The notes below the pieces were generated by a model. That model was not told the origin of the DNA. It searched no databases and saw only the letters and a program-made list of their open reading frames with translations. Shown here in pieces: positions 9,492-18,983 of a DNA stretch of 64,000 nt (the first letter of the stretch is position 1; each line of letters opens with the position of its first letter). The DNA comes from JABDKJ01 sp964609215 (GTDB lineage: Bacteria; Bacteroidota; Bacteroidia; Flavobacteriales_D; JABDKJ01), in contig CAZSQZ010000006.1 in NCBI GenBank assembly GCA_964609215.1, positions 116,249 to 180,248 on the forward strand. The letters run 5' to 3'. The translations under genes were made by a program, and so were the position numbers.

Positions 9492-11849
9492 CTACTCAAT
9501 AATTATCTTTTCTGATGCCTGTACTCCAGATTCATTAATAAATTGAATTTGGTACATTCCACTGGCAAGGTTCAAGTTCACTGATTCACTTCTTTGCATA
9601 GTAAAGTGTTTAACTATCTTACCTTGATTATCAAAAATTTGAATAGCTAGATTCTCATTATCTGGAATAGATATCCACACTTCTCCATTACTTGGATTTG
9701 GATAAATTTCTACCTGAATATTATCTATATCATCAATACCAACAGTGCCTTCCACTACTGAAAACAAATCAATTCCCGCCTCCACAAGGCTTCCATTGTC
9801 AACATTATCAGAAGTTTCCACTCTTAATTGCATAGTACTGGTGATTTCAATGAAATCGGATAAAGAAAACTCTTCTAAAACCCATTCACTATTATCACTG
9901 TTTGCATCATATGTAGCTAAAATTTCTTCTGTGCTTCCATTATCAATAGATAAAATAAGTTGATCATCTGCAACCGTATTATCATAGTTAGCAAACCATC
10001 TCCAAAAGCTCATTTGCGGGTTCGTAAATGCAGTACCGTCAAAAACAGGAGAATTCAAAACAACGTTTCCATCATCTACATCATCAGCTCCAGCCTGACC
10101 TGCAGTGCTGTTTCCAGTCACATAACATTGATCAAAACAATCCCCATCAACATCAAATTCCGGATTTACCTGATTATTACCAAAACCTGTTGTTCCAAAT
10201 GGTTCTCCAATCTCCCATTGTCCTGTTGGAGATGTTGCAGAAGAAGTCCAGTTAAAATCAAAAGTAAAATCATCATAGATTCCAGGTTCCAATTCTAAAA
10301 CTATGGTATTATTATTCTCATTTATTTCAACATCCTCCATACATGCGGTTATATAACCCCATTGCCCAGCATAAAAGCTATAAGTTCCTGGAAAAACGCT
10401 AGGGAAAGAGAAGTTTCCATTTCCATCACTAATTCCTTCAAATGTAAAATCATCACTTACCATAAGTACCTGATTTCCTTCCAAACCTTGATTAGTATTT
10501 GCGTTGTTAGTTATTCCACTAAAAGAAAAGGCCGTTAGTGGTTCTAAGCTCACATCCAAGTTAAGCTTAACACCATTCATTAAATCTACATTATTAATGA
10601 TTGCAGGAGCATAACCGGGTTTACTTACTTGAATAGTGTAAGTTCCGCTTATCGGAATTCCCATTCCATAATAACCATCTAAATCTGAACTATCTGTCTC
10701 ATCTTCGCCAATTATTTCCGCTGAAGCATCAAAAATTGGAGCATTTGTAGATGCATCTGTTACTATTCCTTCTACAAAACAACCTCTCTGATAAGTGGGT
10801 TTAAGTACATATAAGCCCTCTTCAATATCTGCAGCAATAATATTACCTGAAGGAAGCCAAGGATAAACTCCCCAACATCCATTAAAACCATTTCCATTGA
10901 AGTTTGGAGATGTATCAAAATTACCCACCTCAACCATTATTCCTGGACAAGAAACATCGTGAATAGTTACTCCATCTCGGTAGTAAGAGGTTACTAAATA
11001 GTCATCTATATAGTGTGTATTATGAACAATCACATTATCTCCCGGGCTAGACTGAATTTTATCTATTAGTACAATATCTGATGGATCAGAGATATCATAA
11101 GCTTCTAAAAATGAATTTGGAACCTCATCGGTTGTGTATAGAAAGTTTTGATCGTCCGAAAACCATGCATTATGCGTAAAAGTGTTCGTTGTTGCCTGAG
11201 AACCCAGAACAACAGGGTTCGATTTATCTGAGACATCGAGAATTTGAAAGAAACCATTACTTATATGGCTTAGATACATCAGGTTGTCTTTGACTACAAC
11301 ATCGTGAACATAGAACTGATCATATTCTCCAACCTCAACTGGGTTCAACGGGTCATTGTTCAGATCAAGAAAAATAACTCCTCCACTTCCTCTGTTCGCA
11401 CCAGCTATGTAACAAAATCCAAATTCGTCTATGAATAGATTATGCGCAGAGCTCCAACCACCAATATCGTAATTAGTAACAGGCAGATTGGTGTTATCCG
11501 GCAAGCCGCTCATATCAATAATCTTAAGGCCTCCAGTATTTTCATTTGTTATGTAAGCGTAATCTCCCCAAGTTTTCATGTCCCTCCATGTAGTATTAGG
11601 TCCAGGAGAAAAGAATACTTCATTTAAATTCTGAGGATCCGTAACATCCACAATAGAAACTCCACCAGTATTTACTCCAACAATGGCATACTCATTTCCA
11701 AATTCATCTGTATATCCCCAAATATCCGAGATAGAACTATTGTGAAGGTTTTGGTAACTCAAGTTACCTTCAAATTGCATATTTAATTGTGCACTTAAAT
11801 TTGCACAAGATAGAGCCATGCTAATAGCCAATACCAGTAAGTGTTTCAT
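9492..11849 (-). CDS. Choice-of-anchor B family T9SS cargo protein
   Basis: This large exported protein starts with MKHLLVLAISMALSCANLSAQ, a good signal peptide. I chose the ATG at 11849 over an upstream TTG at 11870 because it begins the signal peptide and is preceded by AAGGAA. An N-terminal propeller-like region with LVIVD-type repeats (GGVSIVDVTDPQN, GGLKIIDMSG, FQILDVSDKSNPV) matches the choice-of-anchor B architecture. Two carboxypeptidase-regulatory-like beta-sandwich modules follow (VTDASTNAPIFDASAEI, ITNNANTNQGLEG). The last approximately 75 residues (VEIYPNPSNGEVWIS to EKIIIE) form a type A T9SS sorting domain, so the protein is released or anchored at the surface by the type IX system. 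Its function is unknown. Confidence 0.88.
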   Translation of the reverse strand: MKHLLVLAISMALSCANLSAQLNMQFEGNLSYQNLHNSSISDIWGYTDEFGNEYAIVGVNTGGVSIVDVTDPQNLNEVFFSPGPNTTWRDMKTWGDYAYITNENTGGLKIIDMSGLPDNTNLPVTNYDIGGWSSAHNLFIDEFGFCYIAGANRGSGGVIFLDLNNDPLNPVEVGEYDQFYVHDVVVKDNLMYLSHISNGFFQILDVSDKSNPVVLGSQATTNTFTHNAWFSDDQNFLYTTDEVPNSFLEAYDISDPSDIVLIDKIQSSPGDNVIVHNTHYIDDYLVTSYYRDGVTIHDVSCPGIMVEVGNFDTSPNFNGNGFNGCWGVYPWLPSGNIIAADIEEGLYVLKPTYQRGCFVEGIVTDASTNAPIFDASAEIIGEDETDSSDLDGYYGMGIPISGTYTIQVSKPGYAPAIINNVDLMNGVKLNLDVSLEPLTAFSFSGITNNANTNQGLEGNQVLMVSDDFTFEGISDGNGNFSFPSVFPGTYSFYAGQWGYITACMEDVEINENNNTIVLELEPGIYDDFTFDFNWTSSATSPTGQWEIGEPFGTTGFGNNQVNPEFDVDGDCFDQCYVTGNSTAGQAGADDVDDGNVVLNSPVFDGTAFTNPQMSFWRWFANYDNTVADDQLILSIDNGSTEEILATYDANSDNSEWVLEEFSLSDFIEITSTMQLRVETSDNVDNGSLVEAGIDLFSVVEGTVGIDDIDNIQVEIYPNPSNGEVWISIPDNENLAIQIFDNQGKIVKHFTMQRSESVNLNLASGMYQIQFINESGVQASEKIIIE

Positions 11850-11923
11850 AATAATTTTCCTTGGGTGCAAGATAAGTATATTAAATACTTGATAAGAATA
11901 AAAAAAGATACTTTATACCTTTC

Positions 11924-14689
11924 CTAAAAAAGTTCGCCTTGTGGTTTATCCTTACCATTAACATCCAAATCCACAGTCACTGGTTTATCCGTTTTCTGAT
12001 TGATTTTAATGCCATCTTTCGCAGAAACCTTCGACCATTTCTTTCCAGTAGATGGAATCACTGGACTTGAATTGGATTCTTCCGTAGAAGAAGCTTCTTT
12101 CGAACTGTCATTTGACTCTAAATCATCCTCAGCGCTCAATATAAGCTCTTCAGTTAAAAGACTAATATTCTTGATTTTATATTGAGACAATCTATTTCCT
12201 ATTGCAGAAACTCCCTTTACAGAAATGATTTCATTCATAAAGTGTTGTTCATCATCTCTATCATTACTTCTTTTATCAAATTCTATCTTAATCTCTGGCT
12301 TCTCAACTGAAGTTGCAAGTTCGAGATAGGACTTCTCATGATCGGTTATAAAAAGAACCTCTTTGCTTGACATTTCAGGAACGAACCTCTTTATATTCAG
12401 CTGATTTTTATATCCATCATAATAGATAACGGAGATTGGCCTTTTTGAATTCCATTTTTGAATGATTTTCATATCATCATCAAAACGAAGAGCTAAATCC
12501 GGATCAACCAATTTATAATGTCCTTTTCCTGATACTACGAGCACTTTATCTCCACCTTTGAAACTACCCAAATACTTACCTCTACCATCAACATTGAGTC
12601 TATTTACAATATCATCGAACCATACCTTTCTTGCCGCCAAAGTCGAGCTTCCTCTTTCTTTAGATTCAATTTTACTCACTAGATTCTTCGTTAAGATGTT
12701 CCCTTTTGCACTTCTTCCTTTTATACTCAACTCAGAAAAGTCAAAATCGAATCTTAACACTTTCAGTTTAGGTCTTGGGCGAAGCTTAACATTAACTATT
12801 TCAGATTCTCCATTTGGATTTGCAGAGAAAAACAAAACTCTTGACCCTTTTGATCCTTTGGTCATGTCGTATTCTTTATCTCTTGTAATAGCACTTACGT
12901 TAAACCTTTTAACATATGATGGGCCAGCCGTACCATCTTGATAAACCATATGATAAATCGTTCTTTGGTCTCCTTTTTTCCATACAGCCGCGTGCAAGAT
13001 ATCCTTACCAACGAATTTTTTTGAATCAATTTTGGTAACCAACATCTTTCCATCATTCCTAAAAACTATGATATCGTCAATGTCAGAACATTCACTGATG
13101 TATTCATCTTTCTTAATACTCCAACCCACAAAACCTTCTTTTCTATTTAGATAAAGTTTCTTGTTTGCAACAACTACCTTTGTTTTCGCTATACTGTCAA
13201 AAACTTTTATCTCGGTTTTTCTTTCTCTTCCCTTACCGTACTTTTTCTTAAGTTCTTTGAAATAAGAAATAGCAAAGTCCGTTAAGTTTTTTAAGTTGGA
13301 CTTAACTTCTTTAATAAGCCCTTCCAACCTTTTTATATTTTCCTGAGCCTTGTCAATATCAAACTTTGATATTCTTTTAATTTTAATCTCAGTCAGGCGA
13401 ACAATGTCTTCTTCGGTAACTGCTCTTTTGAGTTTTTTTGTATGAGGTTTTAATCCCTTATCTATTGCTTTAATAACACCTTCCCAAGTCTCTTCATTTT
13501 CTATTTTCCTATAGATTCTATTTTCAATAAAAATTCTTTCTAGGGACGCAAAATGCCACTGTTCCATTAATTCATCTAAACGAATTTGAAGCTCCATTCT
13601 AAGAAACTCTTTCGTTTGATCTGTGGAACGTTTTAGCATTTCAGAGACTCCAAGAAACACTGGTTTATCATTCTCTATAACACAAGCATTTGGAGAAATG
13701 GAAACTTCGCAATCTGTAAATGCGAAAAGCGCATCTATGGTTTTATCCGGTGAAATTCCAGATGGTATATGAAGTATAATTTCTGCTAGCGCAGCAGTAT
13801 TATCCTCAATCTTCTTTATTTTAATTTTCCCTTTATCATTTGCCTTAACTATAGAATCTATAAGACTTGAAGTGGTTCCGTAAGGCACTTCGTAAATGCA
13901 CAAAGTCTTTTTATCTATTTGTTTTATTCTAGCTCTTACCTTGACTTTCCCTCCTCTTTTACCATCATTATAAGCGCTAAAATCTGCTTGACCACCATTT
14001 TGAAAATCCGGGTAAATACGCATTCCCTTCCCTCTCAAATGAGCAATGGAAGCATCTATAAGTTCTACGAAATTATGCGGAAGCATTTTACAGGCAAGAC
14101 CAACAGCTATTCCCTCTGCTCCCTGAGCGAGCAACAAAGGAAATTTAACGGGTAAGTCCATTGGTTCTTTATTTCTCCCATCGTAGGAAAGTCCCCATTC
14201 TGTAATTTTAGGATTGAAAACTACCTCGTTGGCAAACTTGGAAAGACGCGCTTCAATATATCTAGGAGCCGCTGCTCCATCTCCCGTCAATGTATTTCCC
14301 CAGTTTCCCTGACAATCAATTAAAAGATCTTTTTGTCCTACCTGAACCAAAGCATCTCCTATAGAAGCATCTCCATGGGGGTGATACTTCATGGTATGTC
14401 CAATGATGTTGGCAACCTTGTTATAGCGTCCATCATCCAAATCTTTCATTGCATGAAGTATTCTTCTTTGAACCGGTTTTAGACCATCAACTATACCAGG
14501 TACAGCTCTTTCTAAAATTACATAAGAAGCATAGTCGAGGAACCACTCTTTATACATTCCACTAACAGACATGATATTTTCATCATGAACTTCAGCACTC
14601 TCCTCTTCATTATTATCTGCTCCAAAATCTTCAGGCAAATCCTCGGACTGCCCTTCTAGGTTTTCATTTTCTAATTCTTCTTCAATCAT
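11924..14689 (-). CDS. parC: DNA topoisomerase IV subunit A
   Basis: This is the breakage-reunion subunit of the type IIA topoisomerase that decatenates chromosomes. Catalytic Arg143-Tyr144 lie in GAAAPRYIEARLS, and the QRDR helix YHPHGDASIGDALVQ precedes them. The KPVQRRILHAMKDLDDGRYN form is typical of Bacteroidota ParC rather than GyrA. The winged-helix, tower and coiled-coil region is followed by a variable beta-propeller C-terminus and an acidic, Ser-rich tail. At 921 aa it fits the family. It lies 12 bp downstream of parE in the same orientation, so the two subunits are made from one transcript. Confidence 0.96.
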   Translation of the reverse strand: MIEEELENENLEGQSEDLPEDFGADNNEEESAEVHDENIMSVSGMYKEWFLDYASYVILERAVPGIVDGLKPVQRRILHAMKDLDDGRYNKVANIIGHTMKYHPHGDASIGDALVQVGQKDLLIDCQGNWGNTLTGDGAAAPRYIEARLSKFANEVVFNPKITEWGLSYDGRNKEPMDLPVKFPLLLAQGAEGIAVGLACKMLPHNFVELIDASIAHLRGKGMRIYPDFQNGGQADFSAYNDGKRGGKVKVRARIKQIDKKTLCIYEVPYGTTSSLIDSIVKANDKGKIKIKKIEDNTAALAEIILHIPSGISPDKTIDALFAFTDCEVSISPNACVIENDKPVFLGVSEMLKRSTDQTKEFLRMELQIRLDELMEQWHFASLERIFIENRIYRKIENEETWEGVIKAIDKGLKPHTKKLKRAVTEEDIVRLTEIKIKRISKFDIDKAQENIKRLEGLIKEVKSNLKNLTDFAISYFKELKKKYGKGRERKTEIKVFDSIAKTKVVVANKKLYLNRKEGFVGWSIKKDEYISECSDIDDIIVFRNDGKMLVTKIDSKKFVGKDILHAAVWKKGDQRTIYHMVYQDGTAGPSYVKRFNVSAITRDKEYDMTKGSKGSRVLFFSANPNGESEIVNVKLRPRPKLKVLRFDFDFSELSIKGRSAKGNILTKNLVSKIESKERGSSTLAARKVWFDDIVNRLNVDGRGKYLGSFKGGDKVLVVSGKGHYKLVDPDLALRFDDDMKIIQKWNSKRPISVIYYDGYKNQLNIKRFVPEMSSKEVLFITDHEKSYLELATSVEKPEIKIEFDKRSNDRDDEQHFMNEIISVKGVSAIGNRLSQYKIKNISLLTEELILSAEDDLESNDSSKEASSTEESNSSPVIPSTGKKWSKVSAKDGIKINQKTDKPVTVDLDVNGKDKPQGELF

Positions 14690-14701
14690 TCTTCAATCAG
14701 C

Positions 14702-16597
14702 TTATGCAAGTTCCAACTCCTCTATTTCTTCCACGGTTGTTTCTTCCAGCTCCTCAACAATATCCTTTTCAACTTTTAGGTTCTCAATAATAAATTCTTG
14801 TCTTTGGGGTGTATTTCTTCCCATGTAAAACGAAAGCATATCTTCAATAGTCATATCGCGACCTATAACCACCGGTTCAACACGCATATCGTCTCCAATG
14901 AAGTTTACAAACTCGTCTGGTGAAATTTCTCCAAGTCCCTTAAATCGGGTGATTTCTGCGTTCTTACCTAGTTTTCTTAGAGCCTCAAATTTCTCATTGG
15001 GTGAATAACAATAAATAGTATCTTTTTTATTCCTAACTCTGAATAATGGAGTCTGCAAGATATAAAGGTGATCGTTTCTGATAACATCGGGAAAGAACTG
15101 CAGGAAAAAAGTAATCAGCAATAATCTTATGTGCATGCCATCGACATCGGCATCAGTTGCGATAATAATTTTATTATATCTAAGTCCTTCTATTCCACCT
15201 TCTATATTTAGAGCCGCTTGAATGAGGTTAAATTCTTCATTTTCATAAACCACCTTTTTCGTGAGTCCATAACTATTTAAAGGCTTCCCTTTTAAGCTAA
15301 AAACAGCTTGCGTATTTACATTTCTACACTTGGTAATCGATCCACTTGCCGAGTCTCCCTCAGTAATAAAGATTGTCGATCTATCTCTATCTTCATGCGG
15401 CTTTACATCATTAAAATGCCTTCTACAATCTCTGAGTTTCTTATTATGCAGGTTTGCTTTTTTCGCTCTTTCTCTGGCTAGTTTTCTAATTCCAGCCATA
15501 TCTTTTCTCTCTCTTTCGCTCTGCTTAATTTTATTCTCTATTATCTCGGCTACATCCTTATTTTTATGCAAATAGTTATCTAATTTCTCTTTTAGAAATT
15601 CGCTAATAAATGCACGCATAGACTTTCCACCCGGCTCAATTTCCTGAGATCCCAGTTTCGTTTTTGTCTGTGATTCGAATACAGGTTCTATTACTTTAAC
15701 GCTAATGGCTGCAGTAATGGAGCTTCTAATATCAGTTGGATCATAGTTCTTACCAAAAAACTCTTTAATGGTTCTTGCTATTGCTTCACGAAATGCTCCT
15801 TGGTGTGTTCCTCCTTGAGTTGTATGAGCTCCGTTTACGAATGAATAGTAATCCTCTCCATAAGAGTTGGTATGAGTGAAAGCAACTTCAATATCATTGC
15901 CCTTCAAATGAATTATTGGGTACAATTCAGTCCCGCCAATTTTTTCTTCCAATAAATCAAAGAGGCCGTTTTTTGAAAAGTATCTGGTTCCATTATACCA
16001 TAGCGCAAGGCCCGTATTCAGATAACAATAGTTTTGAATTAGCCTTATAATGTGATCTGGACGATAACTGAAATTTTTGAAAATAGTTTCGTCTGGAACA
16101 AACTCAACATAGGTTCCATTCTTCTCGTCCGTTTTTGTAGGCTTGTCATCAGACCTTAACTTTCCTCTATCAAATTCCGCGGTTTTCTTCTTTCCATCCC
16201 TAACCGCCTCTACCTTGAAATAAGTAGAAAGTGCATTGACGGCTTTTGTACCTACACCATTTAAACCAACTGACTTTTTGAATGCTTTAGTATCGTATTT
16301 TGCTCCTGTATTTATCTTGGAAACACAGTCTATAACCTTACCTAGTGGAATCCCTCTCCCATAATCTCGAATACAAACCCGGCCATCTTTTATAGATATA
16401 TCGACCTTCTTTCCGTTACCCATTACAAATTCATCAATACAGTTATCCACAACCTCTTTGACCAAAATGTATATTCCATCATCGAAAGATGCACCGTTTC
16501 CTAGTTTTCCAATATACATACCAGGACGCATTCGAATGTGTTCTTTCCATTCTAAGGTTCTAATATTATCTTCCGTGTAAGCTGCTTTTCCACTCAT
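14702..16597 (-). CDS. parE: DNA topoisomerase IV subunit B
   Basis: This is the ATPase subunit of topoisomerase IV. The GHKL nucleotide pocket is seen as VKEVVDNCIDEF, DYGRGIPLG and GLNGVGTKAVNALS. The transducer domain follows (about residues 220-390), and then the TOPRIM domain with FITEGDSASGS and ATDADVDGMHIR, whose Glu and DxD bind Mg2+. The GRNTPQRQEFI C-terminus is typical, followed by a short acidic tail. The protein is 631 aa with no insert. It is the first gene of the parE-parC pair, and the roughly 300-bp upstream gap is shared with the divergent lipoprotein gene. Confidence 0.96.
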   Translation of the reverse strand: MSGKAAYTEDNIRTLEWKEHIRMRPGMYIGKLGNGASFDDGIYILVKEVVDNCIDEFVMGNGKKVDISIKDGRVCIRDYGRGIPLGKVIDCVSKINTGAKYDTKAFKKSVGLNGVGTKAVNALSTYFKVEAVRDGKKKTAEFDRGKLRSDDKPTKTDEKNGTYVEFVPDETIFKNFSYRPDHIIRLIQNYCYLNTGLALWYNGTRYFSKNGLFDLLEEKIGGTELYPIIHLKGNDIEVAFTHTNSYGEDYYSFVNGAHTTQGGTHQGAFREAIARTIKEFFGKNYDPTDIRSSITAAISVKVIEPVFESQTKTKLGSQEIEPGGKSMRAFISEFLKEKLDNYLHKNKDVAEIIENKIKQSERERKDMAGIRKLARERAKKANLHNKKLRDCRRHFNDVKPHEDRDRSTIFITEGDSASGSITKCRNVNTQAVFSLKGKPLNSYGLTKKVVYENEEFNLIQAALNIEGGIEGLRYNKIIIATDADVDGMHIRLLLITFFLQFFPDVIRNDHLYILQTPLFRVRNKKDTIYCYSPNEKFEALRKLGKNAEITRFKGLGEISPDEFVNFIGDDMRVEPVVIGRDMTIEDMLSFYMGRNTPQRQEFIIENLKVEKDIVEELEETTVEEIEELELA

Positions 16598-16893
16598 TAT
16601 CAGCGTCTTAAAAAAATTAATGTTCAGGAAATATCGATCTTTACCAAAATTGAAATTTTCCTTAATGTCATGCTTGAGAAGTTTTCAGTCGATTTTCTTC
16701 AAACAAGTGCTAAAATAAGAAGTTTTATAGGTCTACACCCCTTGTAAACACTGATTTATCAACAATTTTCAGAAAATTAGCTCTTTCACATTCTATTCTA
16801 TCGAATTGTTAAAAATTACTTTACATTTTGTTCGATTCTATAAGCTAACTCCAATATCTTTAAACCATAAACATAAATGTTAACAATCTAAAA
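16598..16893. other. Divergent intergenic region between parE and a small lipoprotein gene
   Basis: About 296 bp of AT-rich DNA separate two divergent transcripts, so promoters for both are expected here. I see no ORF, tRNA or strong hairpin. T-rich stretches such as TTACTTTACATTTTG (near 16820) resemble, but do not match exactly, the Bacteroidota -7 element TAnnTTTG. Confidence 0.5.
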
Positions 16894-17103
16894 ATGAGAT
16901 ACTTATTTACACTATTAGCAATTAGCTGCGCAATAGCCTGTTCAAGTGGAGGAGATTCAAAGACAATGGAACAGCAAAAAGTCATGGAGAAAATAAATGA
17001 GATTAACGAATCTACTGATCAAATAGAAGTTGAAATGGATGAAATAGATAGAGAAGTAGAAAACATTAACAATGAACTGGACGCTATTTTAAGCGACATT
17101 TAA
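16894..17103 (+). CDS. Small coiled-coil lipoprotein
   Basis: This 69-aa protein has a lipoprotein signal (MRYLFTLLAISCAIAC, Cys16 followed by SSGG) and a short acidic coiled coil in which I/V/M residues recur at heptad positions (KINEINESTDQIEVEMDEID). It would be anchored to the inner leaflet of the outer membrane or exposed on it. It resembles Lpp-like envelope proteins in size and coiled-coil character only; no homology is claimed. The next gene starts 11 bp downstream and also encodes a helical envelope protein, so the two probably work together. Confidence 0.75.
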   Translation: MRYLFTLLAISCAIACSSGGDSKTMEQQKVMEKINEINESTDQIEVEMDEIDREVENINNELDAILSDI

Positions 17104-17114
17104 ATCTACTGAAA

Positions 17115-18035
17115 ATGAGAAAAATAATATTTAGCTGTTTTCTGGCAATTTTAGTAATAAGCACTAACGCATATTCACAAGACAAAGCCACAGAGCAAGA
17201 AGTAAGTGCAATGAAGGCATTATTAGAAAAAAAGAAAATGTCTGAAGATCAAGTAAATAAAATGCTTGACAACTTTAGAGAAATGCCAAAAATGCAAAGG
17301 GATAATATGATGGACCAAATGAAAGCTGGTCTGAAAAAGGATGTTCCTAAAAAAGACGAAACGGGAGAGATAGATGGTGTGCAAAGAGGTAAACCCAATA
17401 TGGAAAACAAGGGAGAGATAGACGGTGTGCAAAGAGGTAAACCCAATATGGAAGACAAAGGAGAAATTGACGGTATTCAAAGAGGAAAGCCTAATATGGA
17501 CCAAATGAAAGAGAAGGGGAATCAGATGAAAGAGAAGGGGAATCAGATGAAAGAGAAAGGTGAAGAGATGAAGGAAAAAGGGCAGGAAATGATGGATAAA
17601 GGAAATTCCGTGAAGGAAGATATGAAAGAAAAGGGTGAAAAGATGAAGGAGAAAATGAATGAAATGAAGAGCGAAGGAGAAAAAATGAATCAAGGTGGGA
17701 AAAAGGATTGGTCTAAAATTTCTGGAAAAGAATTTGGAAAAGCTACATCAGAATGGGCCAAATCCAGAGGAAAAAAATACGGTCAGTTAAAGGAAAGAGC
17801 GGGCAAAATGGCTGTTCGAATGGATGCTGCAAGTTCAAAGATTGAAAAAGCCAAAGAACGCTTATTGGCCAAAAAAGAAAGTGGTGAAATAAGTGAAGAG
17901 GAATATAACACGAAGATGGCTCAACTTGCCAAGTATGAGGAGAGAATTAAAGCTTTGGACGTTAAGGCAAAGGGAAAAGCTGAGCTTCTTAAAAAAGTAG
18001 AACAACAATCCTCTTCATTGAATATTGAGAAATAA
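17115..18035 (+). CDS. Secreted repeat-rich helical protein
   Basis: The protein is 306 aa, beginning with a signal peptide (MRKIIFSCFLAILVISTNAYSQ). After an N-terminal helical region come three 16-residue repeats (GEIDGVQRGKPNMEXK type), then Lys/Glu/Met-rich heptads (MKEKGNQ, three near-identical copies, then degenerate ones), then a mixed-charge helical C-terminus with DKATEQEVS-like low-hydrophobic composition. The whole is predicted to be extended coiled coil with no enzymatic motif. The repeats are exact enough at DNA level to change copy number by slippage. It lies 11 bp downstream of the lipoprotein gene and is followed by a strong terminator. Its function is unknown; a structural periplasmic role is an inference. 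Confidence 0.75.
   Translation: MRKIIFSCFLAILVISTNAYSQDKATEQEVSAMKALLEKKKMSEDQVNKMLDNFREMPKMQRDNMMDQMKAGLKKDVPKKDETGEIDGVQRGKPNMENKGEIDGVQRGKPNMEDKGEIDGIQRGKPNMDQMKEKGNQMKEKGNQMKEKGEEMKEKGQEMMDKGNSVKEDMKEKGEKMKEKMNEMKSEGEKMNQGGKKDWSKISGKEFGKATSEWAKSRGKKYGQLKERAGKMAVRMDAASSKIEKAKERLLAKKESGEISEEEYNTKMAQLAKYEERIKALDVKAKGKAELLKKVEQQSSSLNIEK
17364..17507 (+). repeat. Three tandem 48-bp repeats inside the coiled-coil protein gene
   Basis: Units start at 17364, 17412 and 17460 and encode the 16-aa motif containing EIDGVQRGKPNM. Units 1 and 2 are nearly identical, while unit 3 has drifted. They are in frame, so gain or loss of a unit keeps the protein open. Confidence 0.9.
17505..17567 (+). repeat. 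Three tandem 21-bp repeats encoding MKEKGNQ heptads
   Basis: Units start at 17505, 17526 and 17547 and differ by only a few bases. They sit directly behind the 48-bp repeats in the same gene and encode coiled-coil heptads. Confidence 0.85.
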
Positions 18036-18057
18036 AAGAGAATCACAGAGTTACTAA

Positions 18058-18083
18058 AAAGCATCCAGATGGGTGCTTTTTTT
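18058..18083 (+). terminator. Rho-independent terminator
   Basis: The stem AGCATCC / GGGTGCT with loop AGAT is followed by seven T residues. It closes the lipoprotein and coiled-coil protein transcript. Confidence 0.9.
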
Positions 18084-18096
18084 GTATCATTGAATT

Positions 18097-18444
18097 ATGG
18101 TTGAAACTGAAATAAAAAAACCAAAAAGAAATTATCCCGCCATTTTGGTAATTGGATCAATTTTGGCTCTTGCGCTCATCACCTTTGCACTTCAAAATGC
18201 AGAGCCTGTGCAATTGCGTTTTTTCAAGTTGTATGGCGAAGTAACAAAGTCCTTGTTAATATTCATTTGTATTTTTGGTGGAACTATTGTTGGCGTTCTT
18301 TTTAGTCTTCCAGCTATTCTAAAACATCGAAAAAATGCTAGAATTCTTGCAAAAGAATTAAAGGCTAAGAAGGACGAATTAAACACTGCTACACAACCAG
18401 CCATTAAAAACATGTCCAAGGAAAAACCAAATCCTGAGAAATAA
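18097..18444 (+). CDS. LapA-domain (DUF1049) inner-membrane protein
   Basis: This small membrane protein of 115 aa has two hydrophobic segments (about residues 16-36, AILVIGSILALALITFALQN, and 47-68, SLLIFICIFGGTIVGVLFSL) followed by a basic C-terminal coiled coil (KHRKNARILAKELKAKKDEL). The QNAEPVQLRFF stretch between them is the hallmark of the LapA/DUF1049 family. In E. coli the related LapA acts with LapB in controlling LPS synthesis; whether this holds here cannot be read from the sequence. It begins just after the preceding terminator and has its own terminator, so it is probably monocistronic. Confidence 0.82.
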   Translation: MVETEIKKPKRNYPAILVIGSILALALITFALQNAEPVQLRFFKLYGEVTKSLLIFICIFGGTIVGVLFSLPAILKHRKNARILAKELKAKKDELNTATQPAIKNMSKEKPNPEK

Positions 18445-18445
18445 A

Positions 18446-18473
18446 AAAGCCCGAACTTTTCAGAGCGGGCTTT
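18446..18473. terminator. Bidirectional terminator between lapA-like and LysM genes
   Basis: The stem AAAGCCCG / CGGGCTTT is flanked by an A-run on the left. It gives a T-rich tail for the minus-strand LysM transcript and a shorter one for the plus-strand gene. Confidence 0.85.
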
Positions 18474-18493
18474 ACATTCAAAACAATTCTTTC

Positions 18494-18877
18494 TTAAGGG
18501 TTTGGGATGGTTAATTCCTGCCCTGGATGAATCATGTTTGGATCTTTTAGAGTATCCGTATTCGCATTGAAAATTTTCATGTAATCTTGAACTCTTCCAT
18601 TGTAATACATTCCAGCAATCTTACTTAAAGACTCACCACTTTGAACTATGTGCTTATGATAATAAGCGGTTTCTTCAACCTTGATATCGGCTTCAATATC
18701 TACAGGAGAATCTCCTCCTACTTCTTTAATCTTATCCCAAATACGATCTTTTTCAAAAGCGGTTTTCGCAGTACCACCCATCTTTAATTTTCCAGACTCC
18801 TCGTTAACATACCCGTCTTTAATTCCTAATTCTTCACCTAATTTTAAGGCAGAATCATATTTTGCTTTAATTGACAT
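18494..18877 (-). CDS. LysM-domain protein, Kbp/YgaU-like
   Basis: This 127-aa cytoplasmic protein has a C-terminal LysM domain (HIVQSGESLSKIAGMYY, then KIFNANTDTLKDPNMIHPGQEL). The N-terminal half (GIKDGYVNEESGKLKMGGTA, DKIKEVGG) resembles the shortened BON-like domain of E. coli Kbp (YgaU), a K+-binding protein. I placed the start at the ATG at 18877 (MSIKAKYD) instead of the longer frame to 18922, because the extra 15 residues are hydrophobic and absent from the family pattern. The absence of a signal peptide agrees with an intracellular role rather than peptidoglycan binding. Confidence 0.82.
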   Translation of the reverse strand: MSIKAKYDSALKLGEELGIKDGYVNEESGKLKMGGTAKTAFEKDRIWDKIKEVGGDSPVDIEADIKVEETAYYHKHIVQSGESLSKIAGMYYNGRVQDYMKIFNANTDTLKDPNMIHPGQELTIPNP

Positions 18878-18983
18878 AGCTAAATAATGTTTAATAATGA
18901 AGGTTGAAGATAGTAAAATCAAACCATTTCAAAGCTAATGAAAAGTGAAAATTGCTTGAGAATAATTTTTTAAATTTAAATCC

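Noticed and set aside
11850..11870. TTG start for the choice-of-anchor B protein
   Set aside because: The ATG at 11849 begins the signal peptide and has an AAGGAA ahead of it.
16750..16765. TATCAACA sequence near parE as a fifth copy of the toxin-region repeat
   Set aside because: Only the left arm is present; there is no TTGATA partner at the right distance.
17223..17693. Long minus-strand frame opposite the coiled-coil protein
   Set aside because: The His/Phe/Leu-rich product is the complement of Lys/Glu/Met repeats; the plus strand has a signal peptide, coupling and a terminator.
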